Shown: piece by piece, positions 4,602 to 5,226 of the stretch | Layout: every line of letters begins with the position of its first letter | How positions within the stretch are numbered: the first letter of the stretch is position 1 | Assembly (NCBI GenBank): GCA_013151535.1 | Contig: JAADIC010000112.1 | Span: forward strand, 3,854 to 9,079 | DNA length: 5,226 nt | Reading direction: 5' to 3' | Source of the DNA: Alphaproteobacteria bacterium | Lineage (GTDB): Bacteria > Pseudomonadota > Alphaproteobacteria > Rhodobacterales > Rhodobacteraceae | Program-made: the position numbers and the translations under genes | Notes under the pieces: model-generated | The model's input: only the letters and a program-made list of their open reading frames with translations | Told to the model about the DNA's origin: nothing | Database searches by the model: none

Positions 4602-5226
4602 GTGAGCGCTGCCAACCTGCAATCCGACTGGATGAGCGACGAGCATCAGATGCTCGCCGACATGACCGCCGATTTCATCAAAAATGAATGGGCACCGAAG
4701 TTTGAAATGGCGCGAACAGGGCGAAATGGATCGCGAGGCTTGGAATCAGGCGGGTGATTTAGGCTTGCTTTGCCCATCAATTCCCGAGGAATACGGCGGG
4801 GCTGGTGGGGATTTCGGCCATGAGGCGGTTATTCTGATGGAACAATCTCGCGCCAATCTGGCAAGCTGGGGCAACCCCATCCATTCCGGCATCGTGGCGC
4901 ATTATATTCTGGCCTTTGGTACGCAGGATCAGAAACAACGCTGGCTGCCAAAAATGGCCACGGGCGAGCTTGTGACGGCTCTGGCCATGACCGAACCCTC
5001 CACCGGCTCGGACGTGCAAGCGATCAAAACCCGCGCCATCAAGGATGGCAATGTCTATAAAATGACCGGCTCAAAAACCTTTATCAGCAACGGTCAACAT
5101 GCTGGCCTGATCCTCGTCGCCTGCAAAACCGATCCCGGCGAAGGCTCCAAAGGCATTTCACTGATCGCGCTGGAAACCGACGGGGCCGAGGGTTTCCAGC
5201 GTGGGCGTAACCTCGACAAAATCGGC
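4602..5226 (+). pseudogene. Acyl-CoA dehydrogenase, frameshifted near 4704-4708 and cut by the window end
   Basis: The first about 208 residues of an ordinary-size acyl-CoA dehydrogenase (family usually about 380). The first frame (GTG 4602 to about 4706) reads the N-terminal helix, ending NEWAPKFE. It then goes off course and stops at TGA 4755-4757. The next frame from TGG at 4708 continues the family sequence without interruption to the window end: WREQGEMDREAWNQAGDLG, PEEYGGAGGDFGHE, MTEPSTGSDVQ (129-139, FAD-contact region) and KTFISNG (158-164). The catalytic glutamate and C-terminal domain lie beyond the window. The sequence GAAATGG at the junction fits either one extra A or two missing bases, because relatives usually have one residue between Glu and Trp. 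It is not a recognised slippery site, so a real mutation or a homopolymer sequencing error is more likely than programmed shifting. Unlike the upstream dehydrogenase it lacks the N-terminal extension. Confidence 0.85.

Noticed and set aside
4726..5226. Independent gene starting at the in-frame ATG 4726
   Set aside because: It would lack the N-terminal helices of an acyl-CoA dehydrogenase, which are present just upstream in the other frame, so a frameshift in one gene explains the data better.
1..5226. Mobile elements, CRISPR, tRNA/rRNA, toxin-antitoxin or defence genes
   Set aside because: Looked for on both strands; no transposase-like protein, terminal repeats, regularly spaced repeats, cloverleaf or defence domain was seen.

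Overview
The window looks like a chromosomal segment of an alphaproteobacterium, most likely a member of the Rhodobacterales (Roseobacter group). The basis is GC-rich third codon positions, the protein sequences themselves, and a gene layout familiar from that group: short MerR regulators of the LiuR/GnyR type next to an acyl-CoA dehydrogenase of about 590 residues. This placement comes from recognition of the families, not from a search.

Left arm (1-1570, all on the minus strand). Reading leftwards there are two small hotdog-fold acyl-CoA thioesterases of the PaaI family (1570-1115 and 1118-609), joined by a 4-base ATGA overlap. Nine bases further on is the start of a MATE/DinF-type multidrug exporter (599-1, C-terminus outside the window), which uses a GTG start. 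The three genes are tightly packed and probably form one operon driven from the 1571-1774 gap.

Middle (1571-2285). A divergent intergenic region of about 200 bases separates the thioesterase operon from a rightward MerR-family regulator (1775-2149). It is followed by a 136-base gap containing a striking cluster of ACGT palindromes flanked by a TTTACCT/AGGTAAA inverted repeat. This is the best operator candidate in the window.

Right arm (2286-5226, plus strand). A second MerR-family regulator (2286-2684), paralogous to the first, lies 28 bases ahead of a 592-residue acyl-CoA dehydrogenase with the extra C-terminal domain seen in DmdC-like enzymes (2713-4491). After a 110-base gap holding three inverted repeats, a second acyl-CoA dehydrogenase of the ordinary size class begins at a GTG with a strong ribosome binding site (4602). 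Its reading frame is broken near 4704-4708 and it runs off the window end.

Together the genes suggest a locus for acyl-CoA turnover. MerR regulators of the LiuR/GnyR class probably sense a CoA thioester or related metabolite and control the dehydrogenases (first beta-oxidation step), while the divergent thioesterases could release CoA from excess or dead-end acyl-CoAs. The real substrates (fatty acyl, branched-chain or methylmercaptopropionyl-CoA) cannot be told from sequence alone. I see no RNA genes, insertion sequences, CRISPR arrays or defence genes. Nothing here is convincingly a new system; the most notable points are the frameshifted dehydrogenase, the ACGT operator cluster and the duplicated regulators.
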